The position numbers and the translations under genes are program-made. Positions 16,537 to 24,906 of a DNA stretch of 64,000 nucleotides are shown here, piece after piece. The notes below the pieces were generated by a model, which made no database searches, was not told the DNA's origin, and worked only from the letters and a program-made list of their open reading frames with translations. Source of the DNA: JASHPR01 sp963833885 (lineage in GTDB: Bacteria; Actinomycetota; Actinomycetes; Streptosporangiales; Streptosporangiaceae); contig CAWHZU010000007.1 of NCBI GenBank assembly GCA_963833885.1, forward strand, positions 1 through 64,000, in the 5' to 3' direction. Numbering within the stretch: position 1 is the first letter of the stretch; every line of letters starts with the position of its first letter.

Positions 16537-16962
16537 TCAGGCGGGGGCCAGGCCGAGGTCGGGGCCGTGCGGGTGGGTCGGCTGGTTGACCAGGCTGTGC
16601 GCGGCCATCACCAGGTAGTCCCAGAGTTGCGCGTCCAGGGCCTCGTCCAGGGCCAGTTCGTCGAGCGCGGTGCGCATGTGCCGCAGCCAGGCGTCGCGTT
16701 CCGCCTCACCGATCCTGAAGTGGGCGTGCCGCATGCGCAGCCTCGGGTGGCCGCGCTGCTCGCTGTAGGTTCCCGGTCCGCCCCAGTACTGGATCAGGAA
16801 CAGCCGCAGGTGCTCCTCGGCCGGGCCGAGGTCGCGGCTCGGGTACACCGGCCGCAGCTCGGGATCCTTGGCGACCTCCTGGTAGAACCTGCTGACCAGG
16901 CGGCGGAAGGTCTCCTCACCGCCTACGGCCTCGTAGAAGCTGATCTCGGTTGGCTCGTTCAT
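16537..16962 (-). CDS. glbO: Group II truncated haemoglobin GlbO
   Basis: 141 residues from ATG 16962. Haem-binding features of the GlbO class are clear: Tyr B10 in SRFYQEV, Tyr CD1 in RPVYPSRDLG, proximal His in MRHAHFRIG, and Trp G8 in DAWLRHM. Group II truncated haemoglobins bind oxygen tightly and are linked to peroxide/NO chemistry and membrane respiration. The gene lies 46 bases downstream of the MscS-type channel gene on the same strand, so both are probably transcribed together. A second, divergent truncated haemoglobin is encoded at 24906-25346. Confidence 0.92.
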   Translation of the reverse strand: MNEPTEISFYEAVGGEETFRRLVSRFYQEVAKDPELRPVYPSRDLGPAEEHLRLFLIQYWGGPGTYSEQRGHPRLRMRHAHFRIGEAERDAWLRHMRTALDELALDEALDAQLWDYLVMAAHSLVNQPTHPHGPDLGLAPA

Positions 16963-17008
16963 CGCGGACCCAGGGTACGTCCCTGCCGCCACCGGCCCGA
17001 AGCGCGGC

Positions 17009-18130
17009 TCACGGCGCGGGTGGGTCAGCTGGGCTGCCAGAGGCTGGCGTGTCCGGCGCAGGCGGGGCCTGCGGGGGGTGCGGATCGGGGAGGGGGCGGG
17101 CTTGCGCCGGGACCACGGCGCCGGTTCCGCCGTCGGGCTCGGTGCCGGTGCTGGCACCGTTGATGGCGCCCGCCGAGTCGAGCGCGAGCTTCAGCCGCTC
17201 GGTGAGCTCGCGCTGCACTTCCCACTGGCGCAGCGGCACGGTCCGGGCCGTCACCCGCATCAGGACAGCCTCGCTGGAAAGTTCCTGCACTCCCCACACC
17301 TCGGGCTCTTCGAGGATGATCTCGTGCCAGGCCGGGTCCTGCCACATGCCATCGGCCGTGCGCAGCATCGTCTGGCGCACCCGGGGGAGGTCGTGGTGGT
17401 AGGGAACGGGGAAGTCGACCACCGCCCTGGCCCAGCCCTGGGATTCGTTGCCGGCCTTTTTGATCGTGCCATTGCGGACGTGCCAGACCACGCCATTCAC
17501 GTCGCGGAGCCGGGTGATCCGCAGGCTCACCCCCTCGACCGTTCCCGTCGTCTGGCCCACGGTGATGACGTCGCCCACGCCGTACTGGTCCTCGAGCAGC
17601 ATGAAGATCCCGGCCAGGAAGTCCTGCACCAGGTTCTGCGCGCCGAACCCGATGGCAACGCCCAGAACCGCCGTGCTGGCCAGCACCGGCGCGAGGTTCA
17701 GCCCCATGTCGCCGATGATGATGACCGCTGCGATGCCGAAGATCGTCAGTGACGCCGCGTTGCTCAGGATCGCCCCGAGTGCGGACGCACGCTGCTGACG
17801 CCGCTCGCGGAACAGCAGCGCGTGCGTCCGGTCGCTGGCGTCCCCGCCGTTGCGCGTCGCCCGGGAGGTGATCCTGCCGATGGCCCGGTGCGCGATCAGC
17901 CGGAGCACGACCGCGATCAGGAGCACATAGCCGATCCTGATCACGAGCTGGGCGGGCCCGGCGAAGTAGACCGTGGTCAACTCGGCAGCCTTGGTGCTGT
18001 GCGTCACATCCCACACCAGACGGCAGGCGATCCCGGGGTTCTGGGTTCGCCCGCAGGCCTCGAAGAGTGACTCGGCCGGCTGCGGCGAGGCGAGGTTTCC
18101 TAGACCAGCGGCAAGCACCAGGGGGTGCAC
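17009..18130 (-). CDS. MscS-family mechanosensitive channel
   Basis: 373 residues from GTG 18130, chosen because GGAGG sits 5 bases upstream; an ATG at 18163 lacks a site. After an extracellular N-terminal segment come three hydrophobic helices: QLVIRIGYVLLIAVVLRLI, a second around ASLTIFGIAAVIIIG, and the pore helix (VLGVAIGFGAQNLVQDF, the MscS glycine/alanine signature). Then follow the beta domain (DQYGVGDVITVGQTTGTVE) and a cytoplasmic alpha/beta region. The last 45 residues are a Pro-rich tail. It relieves hypo-osmotic pressure at the membrane. The glbO gene follows. Divergent from the XRE/TPR regulator across an AT-rich region. Confidence 0.9.
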   Translation of the reverse strand: MHPLVLAAGLGNLASPQPAESLFEACGRTQNPGIACRLVWDVTHSTKAAELTTVYFAGPAQLVIRIGYVLLIAVVLRLIAHRAIGRITSRATRNGGDASDRTHALLFRERRQQRASALGAILSNAASLTIFGIAAVIIIGDMGLNLAPVLASTAVLGVAIGFGAQNLVQDFLAGIFMLLEDQYGVGDVITVGQTTGTVEGVSLRITRLRDVNGVVWHVRNGTIKKAGNESQGWARAVVDFPVPYHHDLPRVRQTMLRTADGMWQDPAWHEIILEEPEVWGVQELSSEAVLMRVTARTVPLRQWEVQRELTERLKLALDSAGAINGASTGTEPDGGTGAVVPAQARPLPDPHPPQAPPAPDTPASGSPADPPAP

Positions 18131-18250
18131 AACGACCTCCGTTCGGTTGGCAGCGCATCCCATAGTCGCCGGCTGCGCAGGGTGCAGGGGACGAGTGTGA
18201 GCTACCGAAAACAGCGGGCAGAAGAATATCGACGTAAAGCGATAGCTAAG

Positions 18251-18263
18251 TTACTATCAGTAA
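18251..18263. promoter_or_regulatory. TTACT-ATC-AGTAA palindrome, candidate operator
   Basis: A perfect 13-base palindrome inside an unusually AT-rich stretch (about 18220-18290) between the divergent mscS and XRE/TPR genes, followed by TAATAAGTAATGG. It is a natural site for autoregulation by the adjacent XRE-type protein. Confidence 0.45.
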
Positions 18264-18323
18264 TAAGTAATGGTCAGGCTGTGACGTCGCATCAATGCTG
18301 GTGGACCAAAAAGGGGGACCGGG

Positions 18324-19247
18324 ATGCCAGGTCAGCGGCGCAGCTTAGCGACCCCGGCTGCTGGCCGGCAGCGTTCGGCGGCCGGGCCCGGGGAGGTCGT
18401 AGCGCTCGCCGCGCGCCGGGAGCTGCCCGTTGCCCGCCAGGTAAGGGCGCGCGAGCTGGTTGCCGGCACGCCACCGGATGGCATCGCGGCGCAGATCTGT
18501 TCCGAATGCGGCACGACCATGATCAGGGCCTACCGGCTGGCGCTCGGGATCACGCTTGCCGACGTGGTAGCGCAGGTCAGGGCCTGGTACCAGGCCGAGG
18601 GGCGCAAGCCGCCCCGGTTCGGCGAGACGCTGCTGTCGGCCTACGAGAGCGGGCAGAAGCGGCCCGGTCCTGAGTACCTGCACTACCTGTGCGCGGTCTA
18701 CCGGGCAGACCCGCACGACCTGGGCTATCCGGGCAGCTGCCTGTGCCGCGGCCGGCATGGCGCCGCTGCCCGGCCGTCGCCAGCCGCGGCCGTGCCGGAG
18801 CCTGCCGCCGCGGACCAGGGACCCAGCAGCGCCGACGATGAGGACCTGCTCCGCCGCACGGTGCTTCGGCTGCGGGCCGATCTGGACGGCGACGCGCTGG
18901 GTGACGCGGGAAGCGCGTTCTTCGGCGCCGTCGACCGGATCCGGCGCAAGATGGACGACGCGTTGCTCGCCGGGACTGCCTCCGAGGCCATGATCGACCG
19001 GTGGGAGCAGACGACGGCGGCCTACGGCACGGAGTACATGACCGCGCCGCCGCTGCGGCTGCTCTGCGACACGCTGCTCGACCTCAGCGACGTCCGCAGA
19101 ATGTGCGCCGAGCGCCAGCCGGTGGAGTCCGCCGGGCGGCTGTGCGGGCTCGCCGGCCTGCGCGGCCCTGGCCGGCATCATCCTGATCAACCTGGGCGAC
19201 CCGCGGCTGGCCAGGTCGTTTTTCCGCACCGCGCGAATCGCGGTTGA
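18324..19247 (+). CDS. XRE-type HTH regulator with TPR sensor, 5' part of a frameshifted gene
   Basis: Residues 60-155 form an XRE-like DNA-binding region (CSECGTTMIRAYRLALGITL ... ETLLSAYESGQKRPGPEYL). Then follow an Ala/Pro linker and a helical region that in homologues leads into tetratricopeptide repeats. After about 19160 the frame turns to Arg/Pro/His-rich nonsense and stops at 19247. The expected continuation (AALAGIILINLGDP...) begins in the +1 frame at about 19160 and runs to 19884. Joined, the protein would be about 520 residues, the normal size for this actinobacterial regulator class. ATG 18324 follows a GGGGGA site. In-frame sequence ends near 19160. Confidence 0.7.
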   Translation: MPGQRRSLATPAAGRQRSAAGPGEVVALAARRELPVARQVRARELVAGTPPDGIAAQICSECGTTMIRAYRLALGITLADVVAQVRAWYQAEGRKPPRFGETLLSAYESGQKRPGPEYLHYLCAVYRADPHDLGYPGSCLCRGRHGAAARPSPAAAVPEPAAADQGPSSADDEDLLRRTVLRLRADLDGDALGDAGSAFFGAVDRIRRKMDDALLAGTASEAMIDRWEQTTAAYGTEYMTAPPLRLLCDTLLDLSDVRRMCAERQPVESAGRLCGLAGLRGPGRHHPDQPGRPAAGQVVFPHRANRG

Positions 19248-19278
19248 CGAAACCGGGGACCGCAGGCTGCGGGCGTGG

Positions 19279-19884
19279 GTGACCGCCCGCGAGGCGCTGG
19301 TGCCGCTCTACTACGGCGATCCCGGCGAGGCCCTGGCGCTGGCAAACTCCGCGGCCGACCTGGCCGGGCGCAATCCGTGCGTGGCGGGCGTCATGGCCTC
19401 GGCCGTTGCGGCCAGGGCCATGGCCCGGATGGCGGAGCACGGCAGCCGAAGGGCGCTGGACCGGGCGATGGAGATGGTCGACCGGGCGCATGACGCCCTG
19501 GATGACCTGCCGGCCAGCGACCGGGCTGATACCGCATTCGGCTACACGCAGCGCCAGCTCTTCTTCCACGAAGGTGACACGCTGCTCGCGCTGGGCGATG
19601 GCCAGCGGGCAGCCCGGGCGTTCGCGCGGGCGCTGCGCAGGTACCAGCCCGGCGAATTCCTCGACCGCTCGCTCATCGTCCTCGGCCAGGCACGGTGCCT
19701 GCTCGAAGTCGGCCAGCCCGAGCAAGCCCTCAGACTGAGCCAGAACGCGATGCTCGGGCTGGACCGGGAGCACCGGCCGGAGATCGTGCTGCGGGGCGCC
19801 CGGCTGCTCGGCTGTCTGGTCGCGGCACGCCACGCGGGGCTTCCCGCGGTGCGTGAGTACCGGGAGGCCCTGCTTACCGGCTGA
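19279..19884 (+). CDS. TPR domain, 3' part of the frameshifted XRE-type regulator
   Basis: This frame supplies the missing C-terminal half of the preceding gene. It starts in open frame near 19160 (ALAGIILINLGDPRLARSFF) and contains several helical TPR-like pairs, including DTAFGYTQRQLFFHEGDTLLALG and RSLIVLGQARCLLEVGQPEQAL. The GTG at 19279 is only the first formal start codon and has no ribosome site, so an independent gene is unlikely. The end overlaps the convergent prolyl oligopeptidase by 11 bases. Either a one-base insertion has broken the gene or the assembled sequence has an error near 19150-19170. Confidence 0.6.
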   Translation: MTAREALVPLYYGDPGEALALANSAADLAGRNPCVAGVMASAVAARAMARMAEHGSRRALDRAMEMVDRAHDALDDLPASDRADTAFGYTQRQLFFHEGDTLLALGDGQRAARAFARALRRYQPGEFLDRSLIVLGQARCLLEVGQPEQALRLSQNAMLGLDREHRPEIVLRGARLLGCLVAARHAGLPAVREYREALLTG

Positions 19885-21961
19885 GGCCGGTGCGGAAGCC
19901 GAGGAACGCGAGGGTGTCGGCCGACAACGACGCCGAGCGGCTGACCGCGCGTGCCCCGTGCCCAACGTCTGACTCCCGGCGCAGCAGGATCGGCCGGTCC
20001 GGCCACGGCGCCGAGGTGGCGTGCTGCAGCGCGGCGCACATCTTGCGCGCGTGCATCGGGTCCACCCTGGTATCGCCGTCGAAGATCGTGAACAGCACCG
20101 CGGGGTAGCTGACCCCTTCGCGCACGTGGTGATACGGGGAGTAGGAGAGCAGCCAGCCGAACTCCTCCGCGTCGGCGGCGGTGCCGTACTCGTCGTTCCA
20201 GGTCTCACCGAGCCCGAACCGCTCGTACCGGATCATGTCCAGCAGCGGGGCCGAGCACGCCGCCGCGGCGTAGAGATCGGGCCGCTGAGTGATCGCCGCG
20301 CCGACCAGCAGCCCGCCATTGGAGCCGCCGGAGATCGCGAGCTGCTCCCGGGTGGTCCAGCCGTCGGCGATCAGCTTCTCGGCGGCGGCGTGGAAGTCGT
20401 CGAACACGTTCTGCTTGCTGGCGCGCATGCCGGCCCGGTGCCACTCCTCGCCCTCTTCGCCACCGCCGCGCAGCGACGCGATCGCGTACACGCCCCCACT
20501 CTCGACCCAGGCGAGAATCGTCGCGGCATACCCAGGCTGCATGCTGATGTCGAACCCGCCGTACCCGTACAGAATCGTCGGACGGGGGCGCTGCGGGCCG
20601 CCGCCGGAGATGATCAGCATCCTGATGGTCGTGCCGTCCTTGGAGGGGTACGCGACCTGCCTGGCGGAGATCTCGGGGACGTCGACCTGCCCGGGGGAGC
20701 GGGCCCACGTCGTGATCGCGTCGGCGAGCGCGTCGTAGCGCAGCACCAGCGGCGGCGTGGTGTTGTCGGTGTAGCCGAACCAGGCCTCGTGGCCGCCTTC
20801 CGGCCGCTCGGTGAGACCGCCGATCGTGCCGAGGCCGGGCAGCGCCACGACGGCGTCCTGCTGGCCCGTGGCCAGGCCGTGCACGCTGACCTCGCTTATC
20901 GCATGCCTGGTCCGGGAGACAAGAAGCACCGGCCGGGCCAGCTCCTTGCCGTCCAGGATCGCGAAGCCGGCCAGCACGGCCTCCGGGTCCTCGGGGACCA
21001 GGTCATGCCAGTTGCTGTAGCCGGGGTCCGCGGGGTCGGTCACGGCGAGCCTGCCCCGTGGCGCATCACGGTCGGTCCACACGTAGAGCCGCCCGTCCCT
21101 GCCCACGTGCGCGGCGGTCTGCGCGTCGACCCCCTGCTGGACCACGCGCAGGCCGGGCGCCGATGCCGACGTCGCGGTCAGGTCCGCGATCCACAGATCG
21201 TTGCGCGGCGCGGTTCCCGCGGCGGCTCCGATGATCAGCCAGCGGCCGTCCCTGCTGACCGAGACCGAGTAGTAGTTGGTCTTCTCCAGCCCGTCGCCGA
21301 AGATCATGACATCTTCCCCGGCCGGGCTGCCGACCTGGTGCAGGTAGACCCGCCGGTGGTACTGCTGCTCACCATCGGGGACCGCCTCGGGCGGAAGTCG
21401 CCGGGTGTAGTAGAACACCTTGCTGCCGGGCAGCCATGCCACGCCGGTGTACCGGCAGCGGTCGATGGGGCCGTCGACGTCCTCGCCGGTGGCGACGTCC
21501 ATCACCCGCAGCAGCGATTCCTCGTCACCACCCCGGGACAGCTGATAGGCCAGCAGGCTGCCGTCCAGGTCGGGCTGCCAGGCGTCGAGCGTCGTGACGG
21601 CGGTCTCGTCGACCGCCGTCGGGTCGATCAGGATCCGCTCGCCGCCGGATGGCGTGGCTGTGTAGAGCACGGCATGCTCCTGGCCTGCGTCGCGGCGGGT
21701 GTAGAACTGCCGGTCGCCGCGCCACACCGGGGCGTCGACGCTCCCGGCGCCGAGCAGTTCGGTGATCCGCCCGGCCAGTTCCTCCCGGTCGCCGAGGCCG
21801 CCCAGGTACCCGGTAAGGAGCGCATCCTGCGCGGCCAGCCAGGAGCGGGTCTCCTCGCTGTCGGCGTCCTCGAGCCAGCGGTATGGATCCCGGACCAGGT
21901 GGCCGTGGATCTGCTCGGCGATGTCCTCACGGCGGGCGGGCGGGTATGCGGCTGCGGCCAT
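19874..21961 (-). CDS. Prolyl oligopeptidase (S9A family)
   Basis: About 695 residues from ATG 21961 (GTG 21970 also in frame), the normal length for S9A peptidases. The N-terminal helix pair and seven-bladed propeller occupy roughly residues 5-420. The catalytic alpha/beta hydrolase domain follows, with Ser in ISGGSNGG, Asp in DGDTRVDPMHA and His in DVGHGAR. YGYGGFDISMQPGY is the family's oxyanion region. No signal peptide: a cytoplasmic enzyme cleaving short peptides after proline. No strong ribosome site is visible. It converges on the XRE/TPR gene and is divergent from the HNH gene. Confidence 0.93.
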   Translation of the reverse strand: MAAAAYPPARREDIAEQIHGHLVRDPYRWLEDADSEETRSWLAAQDALLTGYLGGLGDREELAGRITELLGAGSVDAPVWRGDRQFYTRRDAGQEHAVLYTATPSGGERILIDPTAVDETAVTTLDAWQPDLDGSLLAYQLSRGGDEESLLRVMDVATGEDVDGPIDRCRYTGVAWLPGSKVFYYTRRLPPEAVPDGEQQYHRRVYLHQVGSPAGEDVMIFGDGLEKTNYYSVSVSRDGRWLIIGAAAGTAPRNDLWIADLTATSASAPGLRVVQQGVDAQTAAHVGRDGRLYVWTDRDAPRGRLAVTDPADPGYSNWHDLVPEDPEAVLAGFAILDGKELARPVLLVSRTRHAISEVSVHGLATGQQDAVVALPGLGTIGGLTERPEGGHEAWFGYTDNTTPPLVLRYDALADAITTWARSPGQVDVPEISARQVAYPSKDGTTIRMLIISGGGPQRPRPTILYGYGGFDISMQPGYAATILAWVESGGVYAIASLRGGGEEGEEWHRAGMRASKQNVFDDFHAAAEKLIADGWTTREQLAISGGSNGGLLVGAAITQRPDLYAAAACSAPLLDMIRYERFGLGETWNDEYGTAADAEEFGWLLSYSPYHHVREGVSYPAVLFTIFDGDTRVDPMHARKMCAALQHATSAPWPDRPILLRRESDVGHGARAVSRSASLSADTLAFLGFRTGLSR

Positions 21962-22182
21962 GAGCTGCACTATATGGGCCGGTCCTGGGTTCCACGCTTG
22001 GGCATCCCAGGGGAGGGATCGGAGGCCTGAACCGGCCCAGCCGGCAAAGCCTGAGCGGCGCGTTGGCCGCGTCGGCCGTCGCGCCCGGTTAGGCTAATGG
22101 GGTTGGCGGACCGGCCATCTGGCAATCACACTGGTCACGGGTGCCCCGACACTTCGGCGGCGCACCTGCCTGGGAGGTGGGA

Positions 22183-22695
22183 GTGCGTCGGGTATTGCTG
22201 CTCAACATCACCTATGAGCCGCTCACCACGGTTGGCTTGCACCGCGCCGTTTGCCTGGTCCTCGGCGAGAAGGCAGAAGTCGTGCACGACGACGCCGGAG
22301 GCGCGACGCTGCACTCCTCCTCGCTCGTGCTCGCGGCCCCATCCGTGATCAGGCTGCGCCGCTACATCCGGGTGCCGCACCGCAGCCGGGTCCCGCTCAC
22401 CCGGGCGGCGCTGATGCGCAGGGACAACTACCTGTGCGCATACTGCGGTATCAAGGCCGAGACCATCGATCACGTGATCCCGCGCAGCCGCGGCGGCACG
22501 CATTCCTGGGAAAACTGCGTGGCCTCCTGCATGCGGTGCAACCACCGCAAGGCGGACCGGCTGATCGAAGAACTCGGCTGGACCCTGCGCTGTGTGCCTG
22601 TCGTGCCCCGCGGAGCGCACTGGCGGCTGATCGGGGCTGCGCACGACGGCGACCCGCAGTGGGCGGCTTACCTCACCGAGCCGAGCGCCGCTTAA
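22183..22695 (+). CDS. HNH endonuclease
   Basis: 170 residues from GTG 22183 with GGGAGG upstream. The first 80 residues (VLLLNITYEPLTT...VIRLRRYIRVP) are the usual N-terminal domain of this actinobacterial family. The HNH centre is complete: CAYCG, then DHVIPRSRGGTHSWENCVASC and CNHRKADR, giving the zinc cysteines and the His-Asn-His nuclease residues. Widespread, usually solitary chromosomal HNH proteins of this type have no confirmed role; repair or DNA processing is assumed. Nothing nearby suggests a phage or restriction context. Confidence 0.9.
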   Translation: MRRVLLLNITYEPLTTVGLHRAVCLVLGEKAEVVHDDAGGATLHSSSLVLAAPSVIRLRRYIRVPHRSRVPLTRAALMRRDNYLCAYCGIKAETIDHVIPRSRGGTHSWENCVASCMRCNHRKADRLIEELGWTLRCVPVVPRGAHWRLIGAAHDGDPQWAAYLTEPSAA

Positions 22696-22729
22696 CCTCG
22701 CCGAGGCGCCCCGTTCAGGGCAGCGGGCC

Positions 22730-24046
22730 TCACGCCGATTCGGCGCCGAGTTCGGCCGCTGGCGGTTCCGCAGACCCGAAATCCCGGAACTCCCGCTGGG
22801 ACATCGCACCGAGAACGGCGACGGCAACGGTCGCTGCGGCCACGGGGAAGAACGGAGACGGGCCGAGGCGGTGCACCAGCACCCCGGACACCGCCACCGA
22901 GAGCGGGAAGCTGCCGAGGCCGGCCAGCATGATCACGCTCATCACCCGGCCGAGCAGCCGGGGCGGCGCCCACCGCTGGACCAGAGTGAGGAAGACCACG
23001 TTGCCCATGCCGTTGCAGGCTCCCAGGACGAACGTCGCCGCTGCCGCTCCGGGCAGCCCGCCGAGGAACGGGATGAACGCGACAGCCACTGCCTCAACCA
23101 GAAAGCTGCCGCTGGCTACCAGCGCCGGACGGCCGGCGTTGCCGCCGCGGGCGGCTGCGAGCGTGCCGATCACGGCGCCGGTGCCCAGGCACGCGATCAG
23201 TGCTCCATAGCCGCCAGCACCGAACCTGGCGTGGGCGAGCGCGGGCAGGGCCACCTCGAACGTGCCGCCGAACGCGAGGTTGGCCGCGATCACATTGACG
23301 ACGATGACCTGCAGCAGGCGTGACCGGCGCAGTAGCGACCACACGCCCTCCTCGGCACGTGTGCCGGCGTTCCGTGGCCGGCCCTGACCGGCGGCGCCGG
23401 GGTGGCCTGGCCCTGGCGGTCCGCCTGCCGCGGCCGGCGACGGCCGGAGCCGGACCAGTGCCAGGCTCAGCGCGGAGACGGCGAACGAGGCCGCGTCGAC
23501 CGCGAAGGCGGGCGTGGGCCCGGCCGCTGCGACCAGGAGCCCGCCAAGCACCGGCCCGGCCACGCCGCCCGCCTGGACTGCGGCCGAGTTGATCGCATTG
23601 CCTGCTGCCAGCTGCTCCGGTTCGAGCAGCGACGGCATGACCGAAAACGAGGCCGGGATGAACAGCCCCTCTCCCGCGCCGAGCAGCGCGGCGACCGGGC
23701 CGAGCAGGGCCAGCGAGGCCACGTGCCCGGCCGCGAGCACCACGAGCGCGACGACCAGCCCGCACCGCGCGGCGTCGGCGGCGAGCATGATCGTCCGGGC
23801 TCCGATCTTGTCGGCGAGCAGCCCGCCGACCGGTATCAGAGCCGTTCGGGGCAAGCCGTAACAGGCCAGCACCGTCCCGAGCAGGATCGTGCCGCCGTGC
23901 GTGGACAGCACCAGCCACGGCAGCGCGACCGCGTAGCAGTAGTCACCGACCGTGGAGGTGAACTGGCCACAGGCCAGCAGCCGGAAGCTCCCGCCGGACA
24001 GCGGCCCGCTGCGCCAGGCGGCCGCAAGCCGGCCGGTGATCGTCAG
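22730..24046 (-). CDS. MFS drug-type efflux transporter, probable CTG start
   Basis: 438 residues if started at CTG 24046. Twelve hydrophobic helices of an MFS permease are visible, with the loop 2-3 basic motif region GGLLADKIGART. The first ATG/GTG in frame is GTG 23911, which would delete helix 1 (FRLLACGQFTSTVGDYCY and ALPWLVL). The only initiation option that keeps it is CTG 24046, whose last two bases and the next A form the TGA of the upstream arsR-like gene (CTGA), implying coupled initiation. An in-frame stop lies shortly upstream. The substrate is unknown; export of a toxic compound sensed by the regulator is likely. Homologues start with the same helix. Confidence 0.85.
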   Translation of the reverse strand: MTITGRLAAAWRSGPLSGGSFRLLACGQFTSTVGDYCYAVALPWLVLSTHGGTILLGTVLACYGLPRTALIPVGGLLADKIGARTIMLAADAARCGLVVALVVLAAGHVASLALLGPVAALLGAGEGLFIPASFSVMPSLLEPEQLAAGNAINSAAVQAGGVAGPVLGGLLVAAAGPTPAFAVDAASFAVSALSLALVRLRPSPAAAGGPPGPGHPGAAGQGRPRNAGTRAEEGVWSLLRRSRLLQVIVVNVIAANLAFGGTFEVALPALAHARFGAGGYGALIACLGTGAVIGTLAAARGGNAGRPALVASGSFLVEAVAVAFIPFLGGLPGAAAATFVLGACNGMGNVVFLTLVQRWAPPRLLGRVMSVIMLAGLGSFPLSVAVSGVLVHRLGPSPFFPVAAATVAVAVLGAMSQREFRDFGSAEPPAAELGAESA

Positions 24047-24687
24047 TGCAGCTCGCCGGGGTCGAACCAGGGCAGCAGATCAAGCAGCGTATGAACCCGG
24101 TGCGCATCGGGCGGCCGGTCCGCCGGGTCGAGCCGGCGGTAGCTGGCCAGCAGGGCCCTGATCTGATCCCGCAGCGCGGTGGCCTCGGCCACGGTCACGT
24201 GCAGCACATCCTGGTTCCAGCCAGCGACGTCGCGCCATTCGGCCGAGTAACGGTCGGCGCGGCCGAGGTACTCGGCGCGCATTTCTTCGAATCGCGCCAG
24301 CAGGCTCTCGGTCAGGAGCCGCCCGGCGGCGCGAAGCGCTTCGGGCTGGCCCGGCTCGCCTTCGTCGAATGACATGGAGATGATGCGGACGCGCCATGGG
24401 CGCTGCCTGCCGTCCGCCGCGCTGGCCGGGTCTTCCTCGACGAAGCCGTATCGCGCGAGGGCCCGCAGGTGGTAGCTGCATGCCGAGGGTGACAGGCCCA
24501 CCACAGCGGCACACTCGGTAGCGGTGGCCGGGCCGTCAAGCCCGAGATGCTGCAGTATCGCGATGCGCGCGGGGTGGGCCAGGGCCCGCATCATCCGGGG
24601 GTTGTCGAGGCGGAGCGGGTTCTCGGGTGTTCCCGGCGGGGCGGACGGGGGGCGCGGCTGGTCTCTTGGCGCTTCGGAAGTGGTCAC
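24043..24687 (-). CDS. ArsR-like winged-helix transcriptional regulator
   Basis: 214 residues from GTG 24687. Winged helix at about residues 30-100: MMRALAHPARIAILQHLG, then the recognition helix SPSACSYHLRALARYGFVEED. A long helical C-terminal part (about 105-214) is probably the ligand/dimer domain, as in the HTH_20 subgroup. There is no metal-binding CxC motif, so it is not a classical metal sensor. It is the first gene of a two-gene operon with the MFS transporter. A 50-base palindromic region at 24706-24755, directly upstream, is the likely autoregulatory operator. Confidence 0.87.
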   Translation of the reverse strand: MTTSEAPRDQPRPPSAPPGTPENPLRLDNPRMMRALAHPARIAILQHLGLDGPATATECAAVVGLSPSACSYHLRALARYGFVEEDPASAADGRQRPWRVRIISMSFDEGEPGQPEALRAAGRLLTESLLARFEEMRAEYLGRADRYSAEWRDVAGWNQDVLHVTVAEATALRDQIRALLASYRRLDPADRPPDAHRVHTLLDLLPWFDPGELH

Positions 24688-24705
24688 GGCGACGCTCCCG
24701 GGAAA

Positions 24706-24755
24706 TTGTGAAGGATACGATTCGAAAGATTAACTTCGAAGGATATCTTTCACAA
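24706..24755. promoter_or_regulatory. 50-bp near-palindrome, probable ArsR-like operator
   Basis: The outer arms TTGTGAAGGATA and TATCTTTCACAA pair with one mismatch. An inner pair TTCGAA / TTCGAA is separated by 8 bases. The core word GAAGGATA/GAAAGAT repeats three times. The region is AT-rich against a GC-rich background and begins 19 bases upstream of the regulator's GTG. It could bind two dimers. Confidence 0.75.
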
Positions 24756-24869
24756 GTCGCTGGCGCCGGGCTGGCGGGGGTATTCATCAGGCACCAGGGG
24801 TGGGGGTTCAGGCATCCGGTCGGCGGAGATTCTCTGGCACCCGGGCCGGTGGGATTCACGTCGCGTTGG

Positions 24870-24906
24870 TTGAGCCCGGCAGCGGTCTTCTGTAATGCTG
24901 TAATTA
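24870..24906 (+). promoter_or_regulatory. Probable leaderless promoter of the globin gene
   Basis: A -35-like TTGAGC (24870-24875), a 17-base spacer and a -10-like TAATGC (24893-24898) place the transcript start at or next to ATG 24906. There is no ribosome site upstream of that ATG. The -10 lies within TGTAATGCTGTAATTA (24891-24906), almost identical to the motif at 10559-10574. Confidence 0.5.

Noticed and set aside
20021..22030. Long rightward open frame opposite the prolyl oligopeptidase
   Set aside because: Antisense shadow of a gene with a complete catalytic triad; its translation is Arg/Gly/Val-rich with no domain.
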